Assembly: GCA_011524845.1 (NCBI GenBank)
Contig: WTJL01000076.1
Span: forward strand, 1 to 5,124
Reading direction: 5' to 3'
DNA: 5,124 bases
Origin: Flavobacteriales bacterium
GTDB taxonomy: Bacteria; Bacteroidota; Bacteroidia; Flavobacteriales_D; Sanyastnellaceae
The translations under genes and the position numbers were made by a program. Below, in pieces: positions 1-5,124 of this stretch (position 1 is its first letter; each line of letters opens with the position of its first letter). The notes beneath the pieces are model-generated. The model had not been told where the DNA came from and searched no databases. It saw only the letters and a list, made by a program, of their open reading frames with translations.

Positions 1-353
1 GCGTGCTCATTGGCGCGTTCATCGCAGCCAACTTCTTCTCGACAGACGCGCCCATTGCGCTCAGTGAATCGGCCATCGCGCGGTTCCATGAATTGGGCAT
101 TCAAGACTTGAACGGGCAACACCCCGCTGACATTTTCTCATGGGACCGTTTGAGTGACCCTCGCACCCTGCTCTTTGTGATTGTGGGAGGATTCTTGGTC
201 GGCTTCGGCACGCGCTACGCGGGCGGATGCACGTCCGGGCACGCCATCATGGGTCTGAGCCATTTCCAGCTCCCCTCATTTGTGGCGGTGCTCGGCTTCT
301 TCACGGGCGGACTCATCATGAGCTGGCTCATTCTTCCCCTCATCCTTACTTGA
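1..353 (+). CDS. YeeE/YedE-family sulfur-compound transporter, first half-protein (5' end cut by window edge)
   Basis: This is the C-terminal 116 or so residues of an inner-membrane protein of the YeeE/YedE family, whose characterised member TsuA imports thiosulfate. The visible part has the end of a membrane helix (LIGAFIAANFF), an extracytoplasmic stretch with many charged residues, a helix leading into GFGTRYAGGCTSGHAIMG (visible residues 67-84) and a last helix around FVAVLGFFTGGLIMSWLIL. The cysteine at visible residue 76, in the GGC-TSGH motif, is the conserved family cysteine thought to contact the sulfur substrate. The frame is open from base 1. A GTG at 3 is in frame but sits inside a helix, so the true start is upstream; half-size relatives run to about 180-190 residues, so roughly 65-70 are missing. 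The stop is 11 bp before the next yeeE-like gene, suggesting one operon and one complex. The family call is firm; the exact substrate is inferred. Confidence 0.9.
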   Translation, partial: VLIGAFIAANFFSTDAPIALSESAIARFHELGIQDLNGQHPADIFSWDRLSDPRTLLFVIVGGFLVGFGTRYAGGCTSGHAIMGLSHFQLPSFVAVLGFFTGGLIMSWLILPLILT

Positions 354-364
354 ACGCTGCAGCC

Positions 365-778
365 ATGAAAAACCTCATTGCACTGGTGTTGGGCACGTTG
401 TTTGGCCTGATCCTCGTCAAAGCGGAAGTCCTCTCGTGGTTCCGCATTCAAGAGATGTTTGCCTTCCAGAGCTTCCACATGTACGGCATCATTGGAAGCG
501 CCGTCGGCGTGGGCGCGCTCAGCGTGTTCTTGATTCGCCGGCTGAAGGTCAAAAGCCTCGAAGGCAACGTGATCGAATTGAAAGACAAGGCTCCGCGCTA
601 CACGTCCGCCTACTTGGGCGGAACGGCGTTTGGGCTCGGTTGGGCCATGACGGGCGCGTGCCCGGGTCCGATGTACGCCTTGATTGGCAGCGGGACCACC
701 ATCATGGTGCTCGCCGTCGTGGCCGGGGTGCTGGGTGTCCTCACCTACGCCGCGCTTCGCGACAAACTCCCCCACTGA
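365..778 (+). CDS. YeeE/YedE-family (DUF6691-like) membrane protein, second half-protein
   Basis: A 137-residue hydrophobic protein with four predicted membrane segments (about residues 4-20, 39-57, 82-98 and 108-130). The C-terminal half carries GLGWAMTGACPGPMYALIG (residues 90-108), the second conserved cysteine motif of the YeeE family, with the cysteine at 99. Full-length YeeE transporters are internally duplicated. Here each half is a separate gene, so this protein probably pairs with the product of the gene ending 11 bp upstream to form a thiosulfate or sulfur-compound importer. The frame is open back to 227, but the ATG at 365 is chosen because the peptide starts there with a typical MKNLIALVLGTLFG helix, while the upstream extension overlaps the previous gene and reads as non-membrane, arginine/histidine-rich sequence. 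No Shine-Dalgarno sequence is visible, as is normal in Bacteroidota. Function is inferred from the family; the name DUF6691 is from memory. Confidence 0.88.
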   Translation: MKNLIALVLGTLFGLILVKAEVLSWFRIQEMFAFQSFHMYGIIGSAVGVGALSVFLIRRLKVKSLEGNVIELKDKAPRYTSAYLGGTAFGLGWAMTGACPGPMYALIGSGTTIMVLAVVAGVLGVLTYAALRDKLPH

Positions 779-787
779 GGGAGCTTT
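767..787. terminator. weak hairpin at the yeeE stop codon
   Basis: CTCCC (767-771) pairs with GGGAG (779-783) across a 7-base loop that contains the yeeE stop codon. It is followed on the + strand by CTTT and on the - strand by GTTTG. The stem is only 5 bp and both T-runs are short. It could help terminate the converging T9SS gene on the - strand. Low certainty. Confidence 0.3.
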
Positions 788-809
788 CCTCTCCAGGGCC
801 TGTGTGCCC

Positions 810-1901
810 TCAACGCACGACGAGGCGGCGGGTCACTCCTGTCGCCTCGTTTTGGATCAAGTACACCCCAGGTGCCATGTCGGCCGTGCGCAACACCGTG
901 CCCTGCACCGTGCGTGACTGTTGGCCCGAGGCGGGGAAGATGCGCCACGTGGCCGAGGCGTCCTCACCCAACCTCACCTCGCAACCCGAGGTGGCAGGGT
1001 TGGGGAAGAGCGCGGCCAACGCACCAGGCTCGACGACCATGGTGGACGACGTGTCTTGTTCGCTTGGTGCAGAGCCTTGGTACCGCGCAAGGGTGGGAAC
1101 CCCAAGCGTGGTGGACACTTCCATCCACGGCATGCCTCCGTCGCTCATCCACGTGTACGTGACCGTTTCCCGTTCGAACGCAAAACCTTGCTCCGCCAAA
1201 TCGATGTACACGCTGTCGTCGCTCGTCACGGTGGACTTCAGGCGCAAGACCTCGTGCGAGGACCCGTCAGGGAGCAACAGGGTGCCGTAGCCGTCCACCA
1301 CAGAAACACGCGTTTGGTCCACCACGTAGGTCAGCGTGGTGGGAACTTCGACCGTGTAGGCCGCGGTGGACTCCAACGTGGCGTCGACCGTGAGCGGCAC
1401 AGGAAACACCTCGTCGATGTCGTCGAAGGGAATCGGAAGCTCAAACCCCGACACCGACAAGCCCACACCAATCTGGTTGTACGTGCCTCCAGCCGTTTGG
1501 TGGTAACCCACCACTTCTTCCAACTCGATGGGAATCTCCCCGCCCATGTTTCCCCCCAGGTCGCCCAAGTCAGGAACGTTCAGGAAGGTGTAAAAATGAT
1601 CGGCTTGGTACTCGGGGTCAAACCCGTTGAAGACGAATTGAGCCGTGAACGGAGCGTCGGCGATGTCCTGCACCTCCACCACGGTGGAGTCGACCAAGTC
1701 CAGCTCCGAAAAATCCCAAACCCACCCAGGTCCAGCCGCATCGTAATCGAACAGCACGTCGGGCACCAAGTTCTGAAACGTGTAGGCCGTGCCTCCTTGG
1801 GGCAGGTCCCCCTCGTCGACGGTGATTTGGCCGTGTGCTTGGCTTGCCATCGTCCACGCCGCAAACGACGCCATGGCCGCGAAGAAAAAGTGCTGTTTCA
1901 T
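810..1901 (-). CDS. secreted protein of unknown function with type A T9SS C-terminal sorting domain
   Basis: A 363-residue exported protein. Residues 1-24 form a Sec signal peptide (MKQHFFFAAM, then a hydrophobic stretch and an AHG/Q cleavage-like site). The mature body is acidic, poor in lysine and rich in short beta-like stretches, including GWVWDFSELDL (59-69) and a GYGTLLLPDGSSHEVLRLK block (204-222); similar blocks recur, to my recollection, in other Bacteroidota secreted proteins. Residues 298-363 are a type A sorting domain: LFPNPA, an internal beta strand, a MAPGVYLI turn and a basic RRLVVR end. Such proteins cross the outer membrane through the T9SS and are anchored to or released from the cell surface. 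No enzyme motif was recognised in the body. The ATG at 1901 directly begins the signal peptide. The gene starts 38 bp from, and divergent to, the YqaE gene and converges on the yeeE pair. Export route is near certain; function is unknown. Confidence 0.9.
   Translation of the reverse strand: MKQHFFFAAMASFAAWTMASQAHGQITVDEGDLPQGGTAYTFQNLVPDVLFDYDAAGPGWVWDFSELDLVDSTVVEVQDIADAPFTAQFVFNGFDPEYQADHFYTFLNVPDLGDLGGNMGGEIPIELEEVVGYHQTAGGTYNQIGVGLSVSGFELPIPFDDIDEVFPVPLTVDATLESTAAYTVEVPTTLTYVVDQTRVSVVDGYGTLLLPDGSSHEVLRLKSTVTSDDSVYIDLAEQGFAFERETVTYTWMSDGGMPWMEVSTTLGVPTLARYQGSAPSEQDTSSTMVVEPGALAALFPNPATSGCEVRLGEDASATWRIFPASGQQSRTVQGTVLRTADMAPGVYLIQNEATGVTRRLVVR
820..853 (+). terminator. intrinsic terminator of the yeeE pair, inside the 3' end of the converging gene
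   Basis: Bases 820-832 pair with 838-850 (core ACGAGGCG / CGCCTCGT, extended by pairs that include G-T wobbles) around a 5-base loop, TCACT. A T-run at 850-853 follows on the + strand. The hairpin starts 41 bases after the yeeE stop codon at 778, so it fits as the end of that transcript. It lies within the last codons of the T9SS gene on the opposite strand. On the - strand the flanking sequence is CGTGCG, without a T-run, so it should not stop that gene. Confidence 0.6.
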
Positions 1902-1927
1902 CCCATGAAGGTACGGGGCATTGACCC

Positions 1928-1935
1928 TACTTTGG
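1928..1935 (+). promoter_or_regulatory. possible -7 element of the YqaE gene (TACTTTGG)
   Basis: TACTTTGG partly matches the Bacteroidota -7 consensus TAnnTTTG and ends 4 bases before the ATG at 1940. If used, the transcript would be leaderless or nearly so. No convincing TTTG -33 element lies at the expected spacing, which weakens the call. Confidence 0.25.
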
Positions 1936-1939
1936 GTTC

Positions 1940-2101
1940 ATGAGTTTAGGTCGTGTTCTTTTGAGTTTGTTGCTTCCTCCGCTTGCCGTGTACGATCGCG
2001 GGTGCGGATCCATTGTGATTGTCGCCATCCTCACCTGCTTTGGGTGGGTTCCTGGCGTCATTGGTGCCCTCGTCATCCTCAACAAGAACGACGCGACTTG
2101 A
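1940..2101 (+). CDS. yqaE: YqaE/Pmp3-family small membrane protein
   Basis: A 53-residue proteolipid-like peptide with two hydrophobic segments. Residues 3-17 (LGRVLLSLLLPPLAV) match the first helix of YqaE/Pmp3 proteins, including the conserved double proline. A short polar turn, YDRGCGS (18-24), follows, then a second helix (25-47) with the family's GWVPGVIGAL signature, and a short charged tail NKNDAT. Pmp3-type peptides sit in the cytoplasmic membrane and are linked to membrane potential and salt or stress tolerance in yeast, plants and some bacteria; the molecular role in bacteria is unclear. The length (50-60 residues) is typical. The gene is divergent from the T9SS gene (38 bp gap). 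It stops just before the hairpin at 2105-2132, which may also end its transcript. The translation is unambiguous, and the family assignment rests on the whole-length pattern. Confidence 0.9.
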   Translation: MSLGRVLLSLLLPPLAVYDRGCGSIVIVAILTCFGWVPGVIGALVILNKNDAT

Positions 2102-2104
2102 CAC

Positions 2105-2132
2105 AAAAAAGCCCCGCTTCATGCGAGGCTTT
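2105..2132 (-). terminator. intrinsic terminator of tRNA-Leu
   Basis: On the - strand, AAAGCCTCGC (2132-2123) pairs with GCGGGGCTTT (2117-2108) over a 5-base loop, giving 10 pairs with one G-U. The T-run continues to six at 2110-2105. It begins 5 bases after the tRNA 3' end. Read on the + strand the wobble pair becomes a C-A mismatch and the tail is the weaker TTTCTCT, so the structure is built for the tRNA but may partly stop the YqaE transcript too. Confidence 0.8.
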
Positions 2133-2137
2133 CTCTG

Positions 2138-2219
2138 TACCCGGGGTGGGAATCGAACCCACACTCCTTGCGGAACGCGAGTTTGAGTCGCGCGCGTCTA
2201 CCAATTCCGCCACCCGGGC
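2138..2219 (-). tRNA. tRNA-Leu (anticodon CAA)
   Basis: An 82-base class II tRNA. The acceptor GCCCGGG (2219-2213) pairs with CCCGGGT (2145-2139), the first pair being a G-U. The D stem GCG/CGC encloses AATTGGTAGA-type loop bases. The anticodon stem CGCGA/TCGCG holds the loop CTCAAAC with anticodon CAA, which reads UUG leucine codons. A 13-base variable region folds as TCC-GCAA-GGA, the long arm expected of tRNA-Leu. The T arm is GTGGG-TTCGATT-CCCAC, and the discriminator is A at 2138. CCA is not encoded, so it must be added after transcription. A promoter at 2239-2270 and a terminator at 2105-2132 make it a stand-alone transcription unit. UUG codons are common in the neighbouring genes, consistent with use of this tRNA. 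Confidence 0.97.
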
Positions 2220-2238
2220 ATCTCGGTAAGGAGGACCG

Positions 2239-2270
2239 CAAAAGTAGCGCAAGCTTCCCTTCCACGCAAA
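2239..2270 (-). promoter_or_regulatory. Bacteroidota-type promoter of tRNA-Leu
   Basis: On the - strand a TTTG (2270-2267) is followed after 20 bases by TACTTTTG (2246-2239), an exact match to the Bacteroidota primary-sigma consensus TTTG - about 19 bases - TAnnTTTG. Transcription would begin near 2232, about a dozen bases before the tRNA 5' end at 2219. No Escherichia coli-type -35/-10 pair is needed. This is the best promoter in the window. Confidence 0.7.
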
Positions 2271-2294
2271 GCCTTCCGCTAACTTGTGCGCGGA

Positions 2295-3146
2295 ATGGCA
2301 CACAATCCCACTTCTGACGCTCCCGTCTTGGGAATTGCCTTGAGCACCATGGACGGCCGATTGGCCCAAAACCAAGGGCTCGTCGCCCAGATTGCAAAGC
2401 TCAAAGCGCATGTGGTGGTGGTCAACCAGCTGCGAACCGACGAAGGCCGGCTTTCCCTCGACTCGTTGGAGTGGTCCGAAGACCATGCCCAGATCGTCCA
2501 CATGGACACCTTGGGGTTGAGCTTGTCCCGGAATGCGGCCATCGACGCCCTCCGCTCCCAGTGGGCTTTGTTGGCCGACGACGACATCACCCTCGACATC
2601 GAGGCGTTTTCCTCGTTGTCCCAACGCCTGAGCGATGCGGACGACTGGGACCGTGTCGGAGCGTTGGCGACCCGTTTGATGAAAGACCCGGACACCCCTT
2701 GGCGCAACGACGTCCAAGACCTCTCCGTCCTCGAAGGTCGCCGCCTTCCCAACCTGCGGCGCATCCAACGCATCAACAGCATGGAATTGGTGCTGAACGT
2801 TGCGGCGTTGCGGCGTTGGGACATTCGGTTCGACACGCAGTTTGGGTTGGGGGCCCCACCCACCAATGGTGGCGAGGAAGTGATGCTGATGGACAGCATC
2901 TTGAGACGCGGGGGTCGCATTGTGCCCGTCGAGTTGGCGCCTCGCCTGCACCCCGAAGAAAGTTCAGGTCAAGCCATCAACCCGGCGACGGCCTTCACCC
3001 AAGGCGCGGTGCACCGGCTTGTGTTTGGTCCCAGCCGATGGCCCGCGTTGTTCTTGGTCTATGCGCTCAAAAGGGTTCGCTCAGGCGAATGGAACCTTGT
3101 GGCGGATTACGCCAAGGGTGGGAAGTGGGCTTCTCGCCAAGCCTGA
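2295..3146 (+). CDS. GT-A-type (family 2-like) glycosyltransferase
   Basis: A 283-residue cytoplasmic protein with no signal peptide or membrane helix. It opens with a beta strand (VLGIALSTMDGRL, 11-23) in place of the usual VSVIIPxYN of family 2 enzymes. The segment GLSLSRNAAID (74-84) followed by LLADDDI (92-98) is the nucleotide-sugar region, with the DDD metal-binding triad at 95-97. Further on, FGLGAPPTNGGEEVMLMD (183-200) carries the acceptor-side acidic pair E194-E195, and H219-PEESSG-225 follows a strand as in capsule and surface-polysaccharide transferases. The enzyme should transfer a sugar from a nucleotide donor to a growing glycan; donor and acceptor cannot be told. A GTG at 2286 is in frame, but the ATG at 2295 is preferred. 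The 3' end overlaps the converging sulfotransferase gene by 40 bp, pointing to a shared locus for glycan decoration. The fold call is good; the subfamily is less sure. Confidence 0.82.
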   Translation: MAHNPTSDAPVLGIALSTMDGRLAQNQGLVAQIAKLKAHVVVVNQLRTDEGRLSLDSLEWSEDHAQIVHMDTLGLSLSRNAAIDALRSQWALLADDDITLDIEAFSSLSQRLSDADDWDRVGALATRLMKDPDTPWRNDVQDLSVLEGRRLPNLRRIQRINSMELVLNVAALRRWDIRFDTQFGLGAPPTNGGEEVMLMDSILRRGGRIVPVELAPRLHPEESSGQAINPATAFTQGAVHRLVFGPSRWPALFLVYALKRVRSGEWNLVADYAKGGKWASRQA

Positions 3147-4096
3147 ATCGCATCCGGCACAGGCAGTCCGTCCCCATTGTGCCAATCGGCCATTCCCATG
3201 TCGTCCAACACCCGTTCGCACGCGGCGCGGTCTTCCGAGGAGACCTTGTTCATCCAGCGCGCGGGGTTGGGAAGGGCGCTCGCCTTCGCAGACTTGGACA
3301 CGAACGAGACCCGATGAGCGGCCGCCTGGACCTGTTGCTCGTTGGCCGTCACCATGCCCTTCCACGACGGGTGGGCTGACAGCTCTTGAACCGACGCCCA
3401 AGGATCCAACACCGACGATTCGTAGTGCAGAATGGGCATGATCGCAGGCGAGGCCGATCGCAACGCCACGTGCTGAAGCACCGCCCACACCGCCACCAAC
3501 TGCGGCAACACCCCCTCTTCCCTCGCCACCCTGGTCAACCCATCCACGTGGGGGCCAAGGTGGTCCTCGACCCACGACGATTGGGTGAAAAACGCTTCCG
3601 GCGACCACGTCCAAAGCCAGTCAGAATGCGCCTGTTTGGACAAGGCCACGGCGATGGGGTGGCGCATGACGAGCGCGGGTGCCACGTCTGGATGCTCGGC
3701 GACGTTGGCAGCAATCAAGCCACACGCAAACACATCTTTCACGAGCAGCTTCCGCGCGCCAGCGGGGTTTCTCCCCACATTGTCACGGTCGGTGCGCTTG
3801 GTGATGTGCCGGCCACTGAACACCTCGGACTGCCAGGTCCTCCACTCCACCGGAAGCTCGCCCGGTCTGAAGTACGGATGGTCTGCTCCACCCTTCATCA
3901 GGGGGGCGTGCAACCGGTGCACCGGCTCGAACATCTCCCGCATGGTGGCGTCGGCGTTGAGCAAGGACGCCAGCCAGGTCGTGCCGCTGCGGCCTGAACC
4001 CACAAGCCATCCCACCCGCTCGGGCTGGGGCCGAAGGGCTTGGGTGGCCACTCGGAGGCCCAACTGAACCTCGCGCACATGTTCCTGCAACGTCAT
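3107..4096 (-). CDS. PAPS-dependent sulfotransferase, probably acting on a carbohydrate
   Basis: A 329-residue soluble protein of the sulfotransferase superfamily, which moves a sulfuryl group from 3'-phosphoadenylyl sulfate (PAPS) to a hydroxyl or amine. The 5'-phosphosulfate loop is VGSGRSGTTWL (32-42), a P-loop-like motif following strand GWL. The 3'-phosphate site is LVMRHPIAVALSK (142-154), with R145 and S153 in the expected positions. Between them, MREMFEPVHRLH (52-63) resembles the FEP-x-H block that follows the P-loop in vertebrate GlcNAc/Gal-6-O-sulfotransferases; E57 is a candidate catalytic residue. The C-terminal part (about 250-329) is less typical and ends HFPPLA. No signal peptide or transmembrane anchor is seen, so it should work in the cytoplasm on a precursor or lipid-linked glycan. 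It lies between two glycosyltransferases, overlapping the first gene tail-to-tail by 40 bp and starting 31 bp from the second. The superfamily is firm; the substrate is inferred. Confidence 0.88.
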   Translation of the reverse strand: MTLQEHVREVQLGLRVATQALRPQPERVGWLVGSGRSGTTWLASLLNADATMREMFEPVHRLHAPLMKGGADHPYFRPGELPVEWRTWQSEVFSGRHITKRTDRDNVGRNPAGARKLLVKDVFACGLIAANVAEHPDVAPALVMRHPIAVALSKQAHSDWLWTWSPEAFFTQSSWVEDHLGPHVDGLTRVAREEGVLPQLVAVWAVLQHVALRSASPAIMPILHYESSVLDPWASVQELSAHPSWKGMVTANEQQVQAAAHRVSFVSKSAKASALPNPARWMNKVSSEDRAACERVLDDMGMADWHNGDGLPVPDAIQAWREAHFPPLA

Positions 4097-4112
4097 CGGA
4101 GTGCAAATTCGT

Positions 4113-4120
4113 TACTTTCA
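4113..4120 (+). promoter_or_regulatory. possible -7 element of the second glycosyltransferase gene (TACTTTCA)
   Basis: TACTTTCA partly matches TAnnTTTG and ends 7 bases before the ATG at 4128. It lies in the 31-bp gap between divergent starts, so promoters for the two genes would have to overlap or extend into coding sequence. No clear -33 box was found. Confidence 0.22.
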
Positions 4121-4127
4121 GCCGTCC

Positions 4128-5111
4128 ATGCGAGCCACCGTCGTCATTCCTTGCTATCGCCCCGACGCCAACTTCGAGAAAACGTTGGCCGACCTGAACG
4201 CCCAAACCTCTGAGGAGTTCTGCGTCATTCTCGCTGACGACGGCAATCAACCCCCTCTGGCACCCCGCGTGGCAAAGACCCTGACGCGGCCCCACGAGAT
4301 CGTCCGCTTTGACACCAACCGTGGCATTGTCGCTGGCCTCAACGCCTGCATTGCCGCTGCGTCCACCCCGTTCATCGTCCGGATGGACGCCGACGACCGC
4401 ATGCCGCCGGACCGCATCGAACGTCAACTGTCCTTCATGGACGCCCACCCCGACGTGGGCGTCGCAGGCGCCGCCATGGCGGTGTTTGGATCGGGCATTC
4501 GGGTGTGGGCCAAACCCGCCGACCACGCCTCCATCCAAGCGTCTCTGTTGTGGGGACCTGCCCTGAACCACCCCACGGTGGTGGCCAAAACCACGGTCAT
4601 GCAGGCCCACCCTTATCCCGAAGGGTTCCCCCTGGCTGAGGATTATGCCCTGTGGCTCCACATGGCCAGCGCCGGGGTGCGCATGGCCAACGATTCACAG
4701 GTGGCCGTGCACTACCGCATGGAGGGGCAAAACACCTCCCAGAACGGTGCCGAACGACGAGCCGCGCGCTACACAGACATGTTCAAACACGCCGTGTCCA
4801 TCCTGCTCGGCGACGCCTCGGCACGCACCATGAGCTCTGGGGTCGACGCAGGATGCCACCATGTGCTGGCAGGCATGCCACCTCCACCGGAATGCCATCC
4901 CACGTTCCAAGACGTAGAGTCTCATGCGCACGCGCTCCGCGACGCCTTGGCTCAAGTCCACGAGCCGTGGGCGGACCAAGCCGCGCAAGACCTTCAGGTG
5001 CGTCTGGCGCGCGGTCAAGGCAAGGGCCGTTGGCACAAATTGGACGCCGTTTGGGCCTTGGGGCGACTCCGGGCGTCCGATTGGAGACAGCTGCTCAGTT
5101 CGGATCGCTGA
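4128..5111 (+). CDS. family 2 glycosyltransferase (GT-A fold)
   Basis: A 327-residue cytoplasmic glycosyltransferase of the classical family 2 type. The order of motifs is TVVIPCYRPD (4-13), the first nucleotide-contact strand; LADDG (35-39); NRGIVAGLNACIAAA (64-78); RMDADD (85-90), the metal-binding DXD; the acceptor segment ALNHPTVV (145-152); and AEDYALWLHMA (170-180), with E171-D172 as the likely catalytic-base region. YRMEGQNTSQ follows near residue 205. This layout matches enzymes that add single sugars during capsule, exopolysaccharide or lipopolysaccharide synthesis. About 90 C-terminal residues after GQN are not part of the catalytic core; they are alpha-helical in character and have no recognised domain. 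An in-frame GTG at 4101 would add nine residues, but the ATG at 4128 places the first beta strand at residue 4, as usual. It is divergent from the sulfotransferase gene, a likely partner in making one glycan. Donor and acceptor sugars are unknown. Confidence 0.92.
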   Translation: MRATVVIPCYRPDANFEKTLADLNAQTSEEFCVILADDGNQPPLAPRVAKTLTRPHEIVRFDTNRGIVAGLNACIAAASTPFIVRMDADDRMPPDRIERQLSFMDAHPDVGVAGAAMAVFGSGIRVWAKPADHASIQASLLWGPALNHPTVVAKTTVMQAHPYPEGFPLAEDYALWLHMASAGVRMANDSQVAVHYRMEGQNTSQNGAERRAARYTDMFKHAVSILLGDASARTMSSGVDAGCHHVLAGMPPPPECHPTFQDVESHAHALRDALAQVHEPWADQAAQDLQVRLARGQGKGRWHKLDAVWALGRLRASDWRQLLSSDR

Positions 5112-5124
5112 GGCCCAACCAGGC

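Noticed and set aside
921..1943. Long + strand open frame of 340 codons opposite the T9SS gene
   Set aside because: Its product is rich in Arg, His, Gly and Val, without any domain. The opposite strand encodes a protein with a clean signal peptide and sorting domain. It is a shadow frame typical of G+C-rich DNA.
2138..2219. tRNA-Leu as an attachment site of an integrated element
   Set aside because: No integrase gene and no second copy of the tRNA 3' end were found in the window, and the tRNA has an ordinary terminator directly after it.
2799..2818. Tandem CGTTGCGG-like repeat
   Set aside because: Only two and a half copies, out of step with the 3-base frame but fully explained as part of the VAALRRW coding stretch. 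No sign of function.
2079..2951. Long - strand open frame of 290 codons
   Set aside because: It runs through the tRNA-Leu gene and lies antisense to the glycosyltransferase, with low-complexity His/Gln/Arg/Val-rich composition. No plausible protein.
1..4096. Functional link between the yeeE sulfur importer and the sulfotransferase as one sulfur-to-sulfated-glycan system
   Set aside because: The two are more than 2 kb apart, separated by a T9SS gene, a YqaE gene and a tRNA unit with terminators. The shared sulfur theme alone does not support a common pathway.
3783..4661. Long - strand open frame of 292 codons
   Set aside because: It overlaps the starts of both the sulfotransferase and the second glycosyltransferase and has Gly/His/Arg/Val-rich shadow composition.

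Overview
The window comes from a G+C-rich member of the Bacteroidota, most likely an environmental flavobacterium-like lineage. Three things point there: a secreted protein with a type A sorting domain of the type IX secretion system (T9SS), found essentially only in this phylum; a tRNA promoter with the Bacteroidota-type TTTG / TAnnTTTG elements; and gene starts without Shine-Dalgarno sequences. The exact lineage cannot be fixed from the sequence alone.

Left part (1-778, + strand): the 3' part of one YeeE/YedE-family membrane protein and a complete second one, 11 bp apart. They are a split pair of the family that imports thiosulfate or related sulfur compounds. Converging on them (810-1901, - strand) is a T9SS-exported protein of unknown function. 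A strong hairpin with a T-run, oriented to stop transcription of the yeeE pair, lies inside the 3' end of the T9SS gene.

Middle (1940-2270): a 53-codon YqaE/Pmp3 membrane peptide gene, then a tRNA-Leu(CAA) gene on the - strand with its own promoter and terminator.

Right part (2295-5111): a glycan-modification group of three genes in alternating orientation. A GT-A-type glycosyltransferase (+) overlaps tail-to-tail by 40 bp with a sulfotransferase (-), whose start lies only 31 bp from that of a second family 2 glycosyltransferase (+). The inferred theme is synthesis and possible sulfation of a cell-surface polysaccharide or glycoconjugate. The sulfotransferase has an N-terminal signature resembling carbohydrate sulfotransferases.

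No insertion sequence, CRISPR array, integrase or phage gene was seen. Coding density is very high. The only gaps are short intergenic stretches of 11-40 bp and the region around the tRNA.
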